Part shown: positions 25,538-37,702 of the stretch, in pieces
Layout: every line of letters begins with the position of its first letter
Position numbering within the stretch: the stretch's first letter is position 1
Origin: Methanoregulaceae archaeon
Lineage (GTDB): Bacteria; Armatimonadota; Fimbriimonadia; Fimbriimonadales; Fimbriimonadaceae
Direction: 5' to 3'
Assembly (NCBI GenBank): GCA_020850325.1
Contig: JADZEW010000026.1
Coordinates: 1 to 64,000, forward strand
DNA length: 64,000 bases
Position numbers and translations under genes: made by a program
The notes under the pieces: generated by a model
Seen by the model: only the letters and a program-made list of their open reading frames with translations
Told to the model about the DNA's origin: nothing
Databases searched by the model: none

Positions 25538-28369
25538 ATGACAAGGCTTCTCATCGCGTCTGCGGTGGTGCTGGGTGCATCGATGCAACTGGCCGCCGCT
25601 CAAAAGAAGATCCTCGACCATTCGGTGTACGACGGCTGGAAGTCGGTTCGGAGCACCTCGCTCACGGATGACGGCAAGTGGCTCGGCCTGATCATTGCCC
25701 CACAAGAGGGTGACCCCGTGTTGCACATCCGTTCGACCTCGAGCGAGAAGGCGTACGTGATCGACCAAGGATCGACCTTCCGCTTCTCCGGCGATTCCAA
25801 GTTCGCGGTCATCACCGTGACTCCGAAGAACGAGGCCATGAAGAAGGCGCGCCGAGACAAGGTCAAACCGGAAGACATGCCCAAGACCGCGCTCTTGATC
25901 CTCAACCTGGAAACGGGCGACAAGTTCGAGAAGGAGAAGGTCACCAGCTACTTGATGGCGGAAGAAGACATGGGTTGGGTCGTGTACCGTCCCGAGCCAC
26001 CGCGGCCGACTCCGGCTGCTCCAGCGGCTCCCGGAACTGCGCCCAGCAGGCCCACAGAGGGTCAAGCAAAGCCCGCCGATCAGAAGCCGAAGAAGAAGAC
26101 CGAGCATCGCCCCGGTGAGACTCGGATCTTGCGCGAGTTGGCCACCGGTAAAGAAACAACGCTGACCGACGTCGCGAACCTGCGGTTCAATCGCACGGGC
26201 AGCCACATAGTGGTTTCGCTCAGCACCAAGGATGGCGAAAAGGACGGCGTGGTGGTTTACGACCTTGCCGGCGACAAGACCACAACCGTCGCCGAGGGGC
26301 TAGGCCGCTACAACAGCATCATCCTCTCGAACGATGGCAGCAAGGTCGCGTTCTTGACCGACCGCGACGACTATGCGGCGAAGCGTCCCTCATTTGCGCT
26401 TCATGTGGGGCCGAGCGATGGCGCAACCAAGCCGATGGCTCTGGACAGCGTTCCTAAGGGCTGGAGCTTGGTCGACAGCGGCAACGTCCGATTCAGCGAA
26501 ACTGGTGCTCGCGTCTTTGTCCCGACCCGACCCACTCCTCCCGAGGAAGTGCCGAACCCCGTTCCTGAGGAAGAACGCGTATCGGTCGACCTGTGGTCGT
26601 GGACAGATCCGCTAATGATGCCCCAGCAACTGCTGCAAGCTGGGGCGGAGCGGAACCGCACGTTCGACGTGATGCTCGATGTGGCCAGCGGCCGATCAGT
26701 TCGGCTGGCCGATGAGATGACCACGTCGGTGAGCGTCTCCAACAAGATGGACGGGCAGTATGCGCTCGCCAGCTCCAACCGCAACTACCGGCGCGAGATC
26801 TCGTGGGGCCTCAGCTACACGGATTACGACTTGCTCGATCTGACTACCGGCGAGCGGGCTCGATTGCTCACCAAGTTCTCGGGATCGTTGATCCTCTCCC
26901 CGACGGGGCGGTTCGCTTACGGCTTCGATCGGCCGGCTCAGGAGGTCTTCGCGATCGATCTCTCGACCGGGAAGCGTGCCGCGCTCAACCAGGGCATCCC
27001 GCACCCGGTGTTCAACGAGATCAGCGACGTGCCGGACGACCCTGGCATGTACGGCTTCGGCGGTTGGATGAAGAACGACGATGCGGTCGTTATCTACGAC
27101 CGATTCGACGCTTGGCAGTGCGACCCAACCGGCAAGAAGGCTCCGGTTCGCCTAACGTTCGGTCGAGAGACGCACCAGGCTTACCGACTCCTTCGGCTCG
27201 ACCCCGAGCAGGAAGATGTCGGCGGCCAGATGTATGCCTCAGTGACCGACCAGCGAAACTATGCCTCGGGCATCTACCGCATCGACTTTACGTCGGCACG
27301 TCCCACCGCGACCAAGCTCATTTGGGGCGACAAGCGGTTCGGCGTTGCCGCGTTCTCGAAGAAGTCGGATCGCATGGCGATCACTCGGCAGGACTTTGTT
27401 GAGTTTCCCGACGTGTGGCTAACCGACAAGAACCTGAGCAATCCGATCAAAGTCACCGACGCCAATTCGCAGCAGAAGGAATACAACTGGGGCAAGGCAG
27501 AACTCGTCTACTGGCGATCCAACGACGGCGACGAACTCAAGGGCATCTTGATCAAGCCGGAGGACTTTGACTACGGCAAGAAGTATCCAATGATCGCTTA
27601 CTTCTACGAGCGAGACTCGGACACGGTGCATGGCTACCGGCCGCCCGCTCCGAGCGCCTCGACGATCAATCTTCCGATGTACGCCAGCAACGGCTACCTC
27701 ATCTTCATTCCGGACATTCCCTATAAGAATGGGTACCCGGGGGAGAGCGCAGTGTCGGCGATCACGAGCGGAGTCAACAGCATCGTTGCCCGAGGCTACG
27801 TCGATCCGAAGCGATTGGCCATCCAGGGCCAGAGCTGGGGCGGCTACCAGGTGGCCTACTTGATCACGGAGACGAACATGTTCCGGGCGGCTTGTGCGGG
27901 TGCTCCGGTATCGAATATGTTCAGCGCCTACGGCGGTATCCGCTGGGGATCGGGACTCGTTCGACAGATGCAATACGAGAAGGGCCAGAGCCGCATCGAC
28001 GGAACGATCTGGGATAAACCCCTGCGATACTTGGAGAACAGTCCGGTGTTCTTCGCCGACAAGATCCAAACGCCGTTGCTGATGATGGCTAACGACAAAG
28101 ATGGCGCGGTGCCCTGGTACCAGGGGATCGAGTTCTTCGCAGCGCTACGTCGTCTTGAGAAGCCGGTCTGGATGGCGGTCTACAACGAAGAAGACCACAA
28201 CCTTGTCCAGCGAAAGAACCGTAAGGACTGGTCGATCCGCATGCAACAGTTCTTCGACCACTACCTGAAGGATGCCCCCGCACCGAAATGGATGGTCGAC
28301 GGCATTCCTGCCACCGAGAAGGGCAAGACGATGGGCTTCGAGTTGGTGGGCGAGAAGAAGGGCGGCTAA
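25538..28369 (+). CDS. S9 family (prolyl oligopeptidase-type) serine peptidase
   Basis: A 943-residue secreted peptidase. A signal peptide ([18 protein letters not shown]) precedes a long beta-propeller region. A Pro/Ala/Lys-rich insert sits near residues 148-195 ([16 protein letters not shown]). The C-terminal alpha/beta-hydrolase domain has the nucleophile Ser near 766 (GQSWGGYQ), Asp near 853 (NDKDGAVPW) and His near 887 (EEDHNLV). These enzymes cleave peptides, often after proline or as dipeptidyl/acylaminoacyl peptidases. It follows the acylase gene closely and may share its transcript. It converges on carB with a 4-bp overlap. Confidence 0.9.
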   Translation: MTRLLIASAVVLGASMQLAAAQKKILDHSVYDGWKSVRSTSLTDDGKWLGLIIAPQEGDPVLHIRSTSSEKAYVIDQGSTFRFSGDSKFAVITVTPKNEAMKKARRDKVKPEDMPKTALLILNLETGDKFEKEKVTSYLMAEEDMGWVVYRPEPPRPTPAAPAAPGTAPSRPTEGQAKPADQKPKKKTEHRPGETRILRELATGKETTLTDVANLRFNRTGSHIVVSLSTKDGEKDGVVVYDLAGDKTTTVAEGLGRYNSIILSNDGSKVAFLTDRDDYAAKRPSFALHVGPSDGATKPMALDSVPKGWSLVDSGNVRFSETGARVFVPTRPTPPEEVPNPVPEEERVSVDLWSWTDPLMMPQQLLQAGAERNRTFDVMLDVASGRSVRLADEMTTSVSVSNKMDGQYALASSNRNYRREISWGLSYTDYDLLDLTTGERARLLTKFSGSLILSPTGRFAYGFDRPAQEVFAIDLSTGKRAALNQGIPHPVFNEISDVPDDPGMYGFGGWMKNDDAVVIYDRFDAWQCDPTGKKAPVRLTFGRETHQAYRLLRLDPEQEDVGGQMYASVTDQRNYASGIYRIDFTSARPTATKLIWGDKRFGVAAFSKKSDRMAITRQDFVEFPDVWLTDKNLSNPIKVTDANSQQKEYNWGKAELVYWRSNDGDELKGILIKPEDFDYGKKYPMIAYFYERDSDTVHGYRPPAPSASTINLPMYASNGYLIFIPDIPYKNGYPGESAVSAITSGVNSIVARGYVDPKRLAIQGQSWGGYQVAYLITETNMFRAACAGAPVSNMFSAYGGIRWGSGLVRQMQYEKGQSRIDGTIWDKPLRYLENSPVFFADKIQTPLLMMANDKDGAVPWYQGIEFFAALRRLEKPVWMAVYNEEDHNLVQRKNRKDWSIRMQQFFDHYLKDAPAPKWMVDGIPATEKGKTMGFELVGEKKGG

Positions 28370-29862
28370 GCGTCGCCGAACGCTTCCTGCGTCGCGTAGT
28401 AATAGGGAGTTCGAGACTCGAACTCCCCGGCGCAGGTATCGACCATCTTGTACACGGGCGATGCTACTGGCTCGAAAGGATTGGCCACCATGGCCGCCAT
28501 CTTGCGCAAGAACCAGCGATCCACGCGGCACAGCTTGTGGACTTCGTCTACGCTGAATCCACGCCGTAAACCCTCGGCAATCGCCCAAAGGCGCTCGTCG
28601 GTGGGCTGCTTGATGGCCGCGCGGAGTTCTTGGTCCGGCTGCCCAACAAACTTCTCATGCCACAGATCCCTCTGCTTGACCTCAAGCCCCCGGACCGCCT
28701 TCATCAGCGCGGCCTCAAACGAGCGGTCGATCGCCATGACCTCGCCTGTGGCCTTCATCTGCGTAAACAGCGTGCGGTCGCCGGTCGCGAACTTGTCGAA
28801 CGGCCAGCGCGGAATCTTCACTACGCAGTAGTCAAGCGCAGGTTCAAAGCACGCCTTGGTGGTCTTCGTCACCTGGTTCTCGATCTCATCAAGCGTAAGT
28901 CCGACCGCGATCTTCGCCGCGACGCGAGCAATGGGATATCCCGTAGCCTTCGAGGCTAGCGCCGACGAGCGCGAAACGCGGGGATTGACCTCGATGATGT
29001 AGTAGTCAAAGCCATCCGGGTTCAGCGCCATCTGCACGTTGCAGCCACCCTCGATGCCCAGTGCATTGATAATCTTCAGCGACGCCGTGCGCATCATGTG
29101 GTACTCGAGATCGCTCAAGGTCTGCGAAGGTGCGACGACGATGGAGTCGCCGGTGTGCACGCCCATGGGGTCAAAGTTCTCCATGTTGCACACCGTGATG
29201 CAGTTCCCCTTCGAGTCGCGCATCACCTCGTACTCAATCTCCTTCCAGCCGAGCAGGCTGCGCTCGACCATGATCTGGCTTCGCAAGGAGAGCTTCAGGC
29301 CGATGTTGCCGATCTCTAGCAGCTCCTCGCGGGTGTTGGCGATGCCGCCTCCGGTTCCGCCGAGCGTGTAGGCCGGGCGAATGATGCACGGATACGGCAC
29401 GATGTCCAGCAGTTCTTCGAGCTGCTCAGGCGTCTCGACGATCCAGCTTTCCGGTACGGGCTCCTTGATCTCCCGCATCAGCGCGCGGAACTGCTCGCGG
29501 TCTTCCGCCTTGCGGATTGCGGTTAGCGGTGTGCCCAAGAGCTTAACGTCGTACTTCTCGAGGATTCCTTGATCGCTCAGCTGAGTCGCCAGGTTGAGTC
29601 CAGTTTGCCCGCCGAGCGTGGGCAACAGGGCGTCGGGGCGTTCTCGCGCGATCACCCGCTCGCAGAAGTCGACATTGAGTGGCTCGATGTAAAGCGCATC
29701 GGCCACGCCCGGGTCGGTCATGATCGTCGCGGGGTTGGAGTTGATAAGGACGACCTCATGGCCTTCCTCTTTCAAGCTCTTGCACGCTTGGGTGCCCGCG
29801 TAATCGAACTCGGCCGCTTGGCCGATAACAATAGGGCCGGAACCGATGACGAGAATCTTCAC
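28366..29862 (-). CDS. carB: Carbamoyl-phosphate synthase large chain, N-terminal half only
   Basis: CarB makes carbamoyl phosphate for arginine and pyrimidines and is normally ~1070 residues with two homologous ATP-grasp halves. This gene encodes 498 residues equal to the N-terminal half: [69 protein letters not shown] and the oligomerisation region to [12 protein letters not shown], ending at QEAFGDA. The second half, which phosphorylates carbamate, is not in the window. Split CarB occurs in some archaea and Aquifex. The start is GTG with GGAGGCGAAGC before it. It overlaps the convergent S9 gene by 4 bp, so the stop is not followed by lost coding sequence. Confidence 0.88.
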   Translation of the reverse strand: MKILVIGSGPIVIGQAAEFDYAGTQACKSLKEEGHEVVLINSNPATIMTDPGVADALYIEPLNVDFCERVIARERPDALLPTLGGQTGLNLATQLSDQGILEKYDVKLLGTPLTAIRKAEDREQFRALMREIKEPVPESWIVETPEQLEELLDIVPYPCIIRPAYTLGGTGGGIANTREELLEIGNIGLKLSLRSQIMVERSLLGWKEIEYEVMRDSKGNCITVCNMENFDPMGVHTGDSIVVAPSQTLSDLEYHMMRTASLKIINALGIEGGCNVQMALNPDGFDYYIIEVNPRVSRSSALASKATGYPIARVAAKIAVGLTLDEIENQVTKTTKACFEPALDYCVVKIPRWPFDKFATGDRTLFTQMKATGEVMAIDRSFEAALMKAVRGLEVKQRDLWHEKFVGQPDQELRAAIKQPTDERLWAIAEGLRRGFSVDEVHKLCRVDRWFLRKMAAMVANPFEPVASPVYKMVDTCAGEFESRTPYYYATQEAFGDA

Positions 29863-29901
29863 GCTCGCTTCGCCTCCGACCGCCCGATCACGCCTAAGAT
29901 G

Positions 29902-31062
29902 TTACCAAGCCTGAGCCGCCGCCTGGGTGAGGTCCGCCGTCAAATCCTCCATCTCCTCGAGTCCAGCGTAGAGTCGAACGAGCCTACGAGGCCCATCCCA
30001 ACCCATCGGCGAGATTTCTAGCGGAACCGCCAAACTTTCGAATCCGCCCCAACTGACACCCAACTGGAAGATCTGAAGTGCTTCGATGAATCGGCGCAAC
30101 TTGTCGGCATCCTGGTCCTTCGGCTCGAAGGACAGCAAGCTCGAACACCCGCTCATCTGCGAGTCGCGAAGATCGCGTTGAGGAAAGTCGTCCAGTCCCA
30201 CGTGATGCACCCGCTCGACCCAAGATTGAGCCGTGAGGAACTGCGCCAGGGCATTGCCTTGCTCCTCGGCGTGGCGCATGCGCAGCTTCAGCGTCCGCAT
30301 GCCGCGCATGAGTAGCCAAGCCCCCATCGGCATAATGAGGCCGCCGAGCCAGTTGATTTCGCGCTCGGTCAGCCGGTCGATAAACTGCTCCGACCCCGCG
30401 ACTACCCCCGCCACCAGATCGCTGTGGCCCGCGAGGTACTTCGTCGCGCTATGCACGACGACATCCACGCCCATCGTTGCCGGCTTCTGGTGGATGCCCC
30501 CGGAGTAGGAGTTGTCGGTGATCGTCGTGATGCCTCGTCGGCGGCATTCGGCCGTTATCGTGCGGAAGTCCTGCATCCGGAAGATCAGGCTGCTAGGCGA
30601 CTCCAGGTAGAGCACCGTAGTCTCAGGGCGGATTGCGGCCAGCAGTTCATCGGTGTCCACGCCGGAGACGTAACTGACGGTGACTCCGAACCGGTTCAGA
30701 TACTCGTTGAGAAAGCCTTGGGTGGGTCCGTAACACATGTCGACCGCAAGCACATGGCTTCCCTGCTCCACGCAAGCCAAGAGCGCCGCCGAGATCGCGG
30801 CCATGCCGCTGCCAAACACTTTGGCCTTATCGGTGCGCTCCAGCGCCGCGATTTTCTTCTCGACGATGGTCAGCGAGGGATTTCCGAGTCGGCTATAGGA
30901 GAATCCTGGGCCGTCGGGTTTGCGATCTCGACTCAGAAACACGTCGAGATCATCGAACACGAAGAGTGAGTTTTGAAAAATCGGCGGGTTCACCGCACCG
31001 CAGTGCTTGACTTCCTCTCCGACATGCTGAAGGCGGGTGCCGTCACCCCATTGCTGGTCCAT
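29902..31062 (-). CDS. Cys/Met-metabolism PLP enzyme (cystathionine gamma-synthase/beta-lyase family)
   Basis: A 386-residue fold-type I PLP enzyme. GFSYSRLGNPSLTIVEKKIAALE and FGSGMAAISAALLA are family motifs; the PLP lysine is in HSATKYLAGHSD. Members catalyse gamma- or beta-replacement/elimination on O-acylhomoserine or cystathionine. With MetX and aspartokinase in the window, a methionine role (O-acetylhomoserine sulfhydrylase or cystathionine lyase) is likely, but the exact reaction is not decided by sequence. TATCAC lies seven bases before the ATG, suggesting a near-leaderless transcript. It diverges from the aspartokinase gene. Confidence 0.86.
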   Translation of the reverse strand: MDQQWGDGTRLQHVGEEVKHCGAVNPPIFQNSLFVFDDLDVFLSRDRKPDGPGFSYSRLGNPSLTIVEKKIAALERTDKAKVFGSGMAAISAALLACVEQGSHVLAVDMCYGPTQGFLNEYLNRFGVTVSYVSGVDTDELLAAIRPETTVLYLESPSSLIFRMQDFRTITAECRRRGITTITDNSYSGGIHQKPATMGVDVVVHSATKYLAGHSDLVAGVVAGSEQFIDRLTEREINWLGGLIMPMGAWLLMRGMRTLKLRMRHAEEQGNALAQFLTAQSWVERVHHVGLDDFPQRDLRDSQMSGCSSLLSFEPKDQDADKLRRFIEALQIFQLGVSWGGFESLAVPLEISPMGWDGPRRLVRLYAGLEEMEDLTADLTQAAAQAW

Positions 31063-31106
31063 TCGGCGAGTGATACCAGATCAGTTCCAAACGGGGTCGC
31101 ACCCGG

Positions 31107-31112
31107 TAAAAT
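31107..31112 (+). promoter_or_regulatory. -10 element of the aspartokinase gene
   Basis: TAAAAT overlaps a possible upstream ATG at 31111, which argues against that ATG being the start and for the ATG at 31162. It lies in the ~100-bp space shared with the divergent PLP-enzyme gene. Confidence 0.45.
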
Positions 31113-31161
31113 GACTTCAGCCCAACACGCTCGATGGGGAGCGCAGTGGCCCGCGACTCCC

Positions 31162-33009
31162 ATGCATCAAGAAACCGCTTTCGAGCGCCCCCGAGGCGTC
31201 AACCGGATCGAAACCCGCGAAGGGTTCTCCCAAGTTCACGTTGCCCCCCGGCAAGACCGCGCTGGAGTTCTCTCCGCAGTGGCCTGTGCAGGCGTCAGCA
31301 TCGACTTTGTCAAGCTCACGCCGGGCGGATTGTCATTCATCGTGCCGCAGTCGGATGCAGCGGCCGTCGCCGACGCGCTCAAGGATCAGGCCAGCGTCGA
31401 AATTCGCCCCGATCGCTCGATCGTGCTCGTCCACGCCGTCAACATCCGCGACGAAGAGGGCTTGATCGCCAAAATCGTCCGCGTGGCGACCGAGGCTGGC
31501 GTCGAGATCGACCACATTGGCGACATGCACGATCGCCTGCTGCTGGTGGTGCCTGCCGCCGACGCGCCTCGGCTCTCCTCCGCAATCCAAGAAGCTCAGG
31601 ATCGGGAAGGGTGGGTGGGGCAGCTGCGTCCGAGCGTGCCCTTTGCGTCCCCAGCCCGTTCAGATCGCGGCAACCGCATCAAGGTCATGAAGTTTGGCGG
31701 CACGAGCGTGGCCAGCGCGAAAAACCGGATGCTCGCCGCCTTGAAGGTCGTCTCCGCCAAGGAGCAGGGCTTCCACCCCGTCGTCGTCGTCTCGGCCATC
31801 GGCCGCAAGGGAGACCCGTACGCGACGGACACGCTTCTGGGAATGATCAAGGAGATCGACCCCAGTATCGTGCCCGATGCGCGTGAGGTCGATCTGCTGA
31901 TGGCGTGCGGCGAGATCCTCTCATCGGTCATCTTCGCCCACACGCTGAAGAGTCTCGGTCAGCGCTCGAGCTCGTACCGCGGTGGACAAGCGGGGATCCG
32001 CACCGACGGGATTTTCGGGAACGCTCGCATCGCAAGCATCAATCCGGTGGCGATCTTCAACGCGCTCGAGCAGGGCATCATTCCTGTGATCTGCGGATTC
32101 CAGGGGGTCTACGTGGCCGGCGATGGCTTGCCCGGCGGCGAACTGACGACCCTGGGACGCGGCGGCTCTGACACGACTGCATCCGCCATGGGAGCTGCGC
32201 TCAACGCCGACGCGGTTGAGATTTACACCGATGTCGAGGGCGTAAAGACCGCCGATCCTGACTTTGTGCCCCAGGCACCGACCTTGCGCAAGGTCACTTA
32301 CGACGAAGTTGCCGAAATCGCCCACCTTGGTGCCAAGGTCGTCCATCCGCGCGCCGCGGAAATCGCGATGAAGTTTGACATTCCTCTGTGGGTGAAGAGC
32401 ACCTTCAGCGACGATGAGGGCACCGAGATCGTGCAGCGCGCTCAGTTCCCCGGCCGCCGCGTGACCGGGGTTACTCACACGGGCAAGCTGGTGTACCTGC
32501 AGTTCCACATGGAATCGGTCGAAGAGGCCGCCCGTCGACACCTGGAGAGCTGTCTCTATGAGGCGCTAGCCCGGTTCAACGTGAACCTCTACATGGTGAA
32601 CGTCTCACCGAGCGGTACCGGGTTCGCGGTGCTGCGCGACCACTATCCCATCGTGCGCGACGTGTTCGACGGACTGGTGGTGCCGGTTCCGGGCGGGGGC
32701 ACCTGCCTCTTGCAGATTGGAGCTGCGTCTCCAGAGGTCGAGACCCAAGCGACTCTGCTGGGCAATGAGCTCATTCGCGTTGCGGCCTCGTTGACCGAGG
32801 GATGCACGATGGTTTCGTTGGTTGGGCACGAGTACATGCAGCAGCCGGGTGTGTACCATCGCACACTGGCCGCGCTCGCCGATGCGGGCATCTCTGTGCT
32901 GCAAACCACGGACTCCGACTTCTCGCTGTCGTGCCTGATTCCCGAGTCCGAGTGCCATCGCGCGGTGCGCATTCTGCACGACGCTTTCGGCTTGGCCGAA
33001 GCGCAGTAA
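31162..33009 (+). CDS. Aspartate kinase with extra N-terminal ACT domains
   Basis: A 615-residue enzyme making aspartyl phosphate for Lys, Thr and Met. The kinase domain begins at ~residue 174 with KVMKFGGTSVASAKN and contains TLGRGGSDTTASAMGAALNAD and EIYTDVEGVKTADP. C-terminal ACT domains follow (LVYLQFHMESVEEAARRH; MVSLVGHEYMQQPGV). Unusually, about 150 residues precede the kinase and read like two more ACT modules (VHVAPRQDRAGVLSAVACAG; VNIRDEEGLIAKIVRVATEA), giving ACT domains on both sides. ACT domains bind amino-acid effectors, so extra allosteric control is inferred. The start is uncertain (31111 or 31162). Confidence 0.88.
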   Translation: MHQETAFERPRGVNRIETREGFSQVHVAPRQDRAGVLSAVACAGVSIDFVKLTPGGLSFIVPQSDAAAVADALKDQASVEIRPDRSIVLVHAVNIRDEEGLIAKIVRVATEAGVEIDHIGDMHDRLLLVVPAADAPRLSSAIQEAQDREGWVGQLRPSVPFASPARSDRGNRIKVMKFGGTSVASAKNRMLAALKVVSAKEQGFHPVVVVSAIGRKGDPYATDTLLGMIKEIDPSIVPDAREVDLLMACGEILSSVIFAHTLKSLGQRSSSYRGGQAGIRTDGIFGNARIASINPVAIFNALEQGIIPVICGFQGVYVAGDGLPGGELTTLGRGGSDTTASAMGAALNADAVEIYTDVEGVKTADPDFVPQAPTLRKVTYDEVAEIAHLGAKVVHPRAAEIAMKFDIPLWVKSTFSDDEGTEIVQRAQFPGRRVTGVTHTGKLVYLQFHMESVEEAARRHLESCLYEALARFNVNLYMVNVSPSGTGFAVLRDHYPIVRDVFDGLVVPVPGGGTCLLQIGAASPEVETQATLLGNELIRVAASLTEGCTMVSLVGHEYMQQPGVYHRTLAALADAGISVLQTTDSDFSLSCLIPESECHRAVRILHDAFGLAEAQ

Positions 33010-33018
33010 ACTCCCGCC

Positions 33019-34035
33019 ATGCCGAGGAACCCTGCCCCCGACTCGTGGCGTCGGATGGTGCTTTCCTCGATGCCCAGTCCGGCATGGCTGGCGAACGACG
33101 CCCCGCACAGCGACGTGGTTCTGAGTTCGCGGGTGCGCGTCATGCGCAACCTGGTCGGCTACCGGTTTCCGCATCAGGCCACGAATCCGGAGTTGATCGA
33201 GGTGCAACGTCTGGTCTTGGCGAGCCTCGCGGACCAGCCGTTCAACGTGCATCGGTTCCTTTCGCTGGCCGAACGCGACCACTTGGTCGGCTGCCGCCTG
33301 ATGTCACCCGACTTCCACTATGACGGTCCGGGCCGCGCCATGCTCATCGACGAGCAGCGAACCACGGGCATCATGATCAACGAAGAAGACCACATCCGGC
33401 TTCAGACGCTCACCGGCGGCTGGTCGCCCGAGAACGCCGACTCGATCGCCACGCAGACTCTGGACGTGGTTTCGCGCCGCATCGACTTCGCGTGGTCGCC
33501 CCGCTTCGGCCATCTGGCGGCAAGCCCCTTCAATGCCGGAGAGGGTCGTCGGCTATCCGCCATGTTCCACCTGATCGGTCTTGCCCATACGAAGCGATTG
33601 CCGGGCGTTTTGCGCGCCCTACACGCCAAAGGGATCGCCTCGCGCGGACTGTTTGGTGAGTCGAGCCGAGCCATTGGAGCCTTCGTTCAAGTCAGCATCA
33701 CCGACTCGCGTCGGTCTGATTTTATTGGGGCAGGCGACTATCTGATGCAAGAAGAACGAGCGGCCCGAACGGAAGTGGGGCGTGAGGAACTCACGGAACG
33801 CGCACGACAAGCCATCGAGTTTGCGATCGCGTCACTCACGATCACCCTCGCCGACTCCTTCCGCGTGCTCGGGTGGGCGCGATGGGCAGCGGTCGCGGGC
33901 GTACCCAACACGCACTACTCGCCTCGGCAGGTCGACACGTGGCTGACCGTCGTGGAGTTGCAGAGCGCGGCTCAAAACGACAAAGTTGGCCAGGCACGAG
34001 CGGCGTTTCTGCGCGAGTGCTTGGAATCCGGCTAA
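33019..34035 (+). CDS. McsB-like protein arginine kinase homologue with Ser at the catalytic Cys position
   Basis: A 338-residue guanido-phosphotransferase-fold protein. VVLSSRVRVMRNL (nucleotide-binding arginines), MINEEDHIRLQ (the two acidic residues that bind arginine) and the region from FGHLAAS to GLFGESSRAIGAF align with McsB, which marks proteins with phosphoarginine for ClpCP. The conserved motif TxCPTNxGTG reads AASPFNAGEG, so the catalytic Cys (Cys167 in Bacillus subtilis) is Ser near residue 168. No ctsR, mcsA or clpC adjoins. It may be a weak or repurposed kinase. TAAACT, which includes the upstream gene's stop codon, lies six bases before the ATG: probably leaderless from an internal promoter. 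Confidence 0.82.
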   Translation: MPRNPAPDSWRRMVLSSMPSPAWLANDAPHSDVVLSSRVRVMRNLVGYRFPHQATNPELIEVQRLVLASLADQPFNVHRFLSLAERDHLVGCRLMSPDFHYDGPGRAMLIDEQRTTGIMINEEDHIRLQTLTGGWSPENADSIATQTLDVVSRRIDFAWSPRFGHLAASPFNAGEGRRLSAMFHLIGLAHTKRLPGVLRALHAKGIASRGLFGESSRAIGAFVQVSITDSRRSDFIGAGDYLMQEERAARTEVGREELTERARQAIEFAIASLTITLADSFRVLGWARWAAVAGVPNTHYSPRQVDTWLTVVELQSAAQNDKVGQARAAFLRECLESG

Positions 34036-34055
34036 CGATCTACTTATACTGTTGC

Positions 34056-34322
34056 ATGAACCGTCCGGGTGTTCTCGTCACCCTCTCCGTCATCTGCCTG
34101 TGCGTCGGATTAGGCTCGCTCCTTCTCCTGATCTTCTATGACTTCCCAGTGCTGACGGGCAGGGTGATCATCGATGCCTACGATCCCGAAACTGGTCGTC
34201 TGCGAGGCGTACACCCAACGCTTGCGGGCGTCTTGTTGCGCGTGGCGTTCTCTGTGATTGGCCCGATCTACGGTGTCCGGTTCTTGAAGCGAGCCCTTGC
34301 CCTCTACGCGGAAGAGCCCTGA
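34056..34322 (+). CDS. Small membrane protein, probably leaderless
   Basis: An 88-residue protein with two hydrophobic spans (VLVTLSVICLCVGLGSLLLLI and VLLRVAFSVIGPIYGVRFL) separated by a ~30-residue polar loop. No family recognised. TTGGAA (34021-34026), an 18-nt spacer and TATACT (34045-34050) end five bases before the ATG, so transcription should begin essentially at the start codon. No SD. A bidirectional terminator follows. Confidence 0.68.
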   Translation: MNRPGVLVTLSVICLCVGLGSLLLLIFYDFPVLTGRVIIDAYDPETGRLRGVHPTLAGVLLRVAFSVIGPIYGVRFLKRALALYAEEP

Positions 34323-34327
34323 CCAAC

Positions 34328-34357
34328 AAAAAAGACCCACGTAAACGTGGGTCTTTT
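34328..34357. terminator. Bidirectional terminator between membrane-protein gene and rRNA operon
   Basis: AAAAGACCCACG (34330-34341), loop TAAA and CGTGGGTCTTTT (34346-34357) form a perfect stem with A and T runs on either side. It ends the plus-strand gene at 34322 and the minus-strand 23S-5S transcript. Confidence 0.9.
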
Positions 34358-34372
34358 CTAAGATTAACTATC

Positions 34373-34486
34373 CGGGCAGCGTGCTTATCTTCCGGGAACT
34401 TGCGAACCAAGTACTTCCGCCGCTGAGGGGCTTAACTGCCGTGTTCGGGATGGGAACGGGTGTTTCCCCCTCGCCATGGCCACCCG
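34373..34486 (-). rRNA. rrf: 5S ribosomal RNA
   Basis: On the minus strand the sequence starts CGGGTGGCCATGGCGAGG and contains CCGTTCCCATCCCGAACACG and AAGTTAAGCC-type conserved 5S elements (here CAGTTAAGCCCCTCAGCG). Helix I pairs CGGGTGGC with GCTGCCCG. It lies ~75 bp after the 23S gene and is followed by a terminator. Ends are approximate to a few bases. Confidence 0.95.
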
Positions 34487-34515
34487 AATAGAAACTTTCT
34501 AGCGCCAAGCGCTTA

Positions 34516-34548
34516 GAAAGTTGCACAGATGTGATTTGAAGAACCGAG
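34516..34548. repeat. 23S processing stalk, 3' arm
   Basis: GTGATTTGAAGAACCGAG (34531-34548) is an exact complement of 37526-37543, and GAAAGTTGCA (34516-34525) of 37550-37559. Together they form a 28-bp stem interrupted by one internal loop that brings the two ends of pre-23S rRNA together, the classical RNase III substrate. Confidence 0.85.
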
Positions 34549-34560
34549 TCTCAAAAGAAG

Positions 34561-37515
<2,955 letters not shown>

Positions 37516-37525
37516 CTTTAGAGTG

Positions 37526-37559
37526 CTCGGTTCTTCAAATCACACACTATGCAACTTTC
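37526..37559. repeat. 23S processing stalk, 5' arm
   Basis: Complementary partner of 34516-34548: CTCGGTTCTTCAAATCAC and TGCAACTTTC. It lies between the rRNA promoter and the 23S 5' end on the minus strand. Confidence 0.85.
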
Positions 37560-37611
37560 AAAGAGCTCGGCTCGCGCCGGTTGGCCAGTTTTGGACCAGC
37601 GGCAAGAAGAA

Positions 37612-37640
37612 ATGATACCAGGGCCTTCTCCGAAAGTCAA
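37612..37640 (-). promoter_or_regulatory. Promoter of the 23S-5S operon
   Basis: TTGACT (37635-37640), a 17-nt spacer and TATCAT (37612-37617) on the minus strand, about 95 bp before the 23S 5' end. It is the best sigma-70 match in the window and shows that 23S-5S is transcribed independently of any 16S gene. Confidence 0.88.
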
Positions 37641-37702
37641 GGGCCCCTGCCTGTTCTCGGCCAAATTCTGCGAAAATCCCAGAGGAATTCTCGACCTCAG
37701 GT

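Noticed and set aside
24108-25544. 478-codon minus-strand open frame opposite the acylase
   Set aside because: Antisense shadow; the plus strand has the family motifs.
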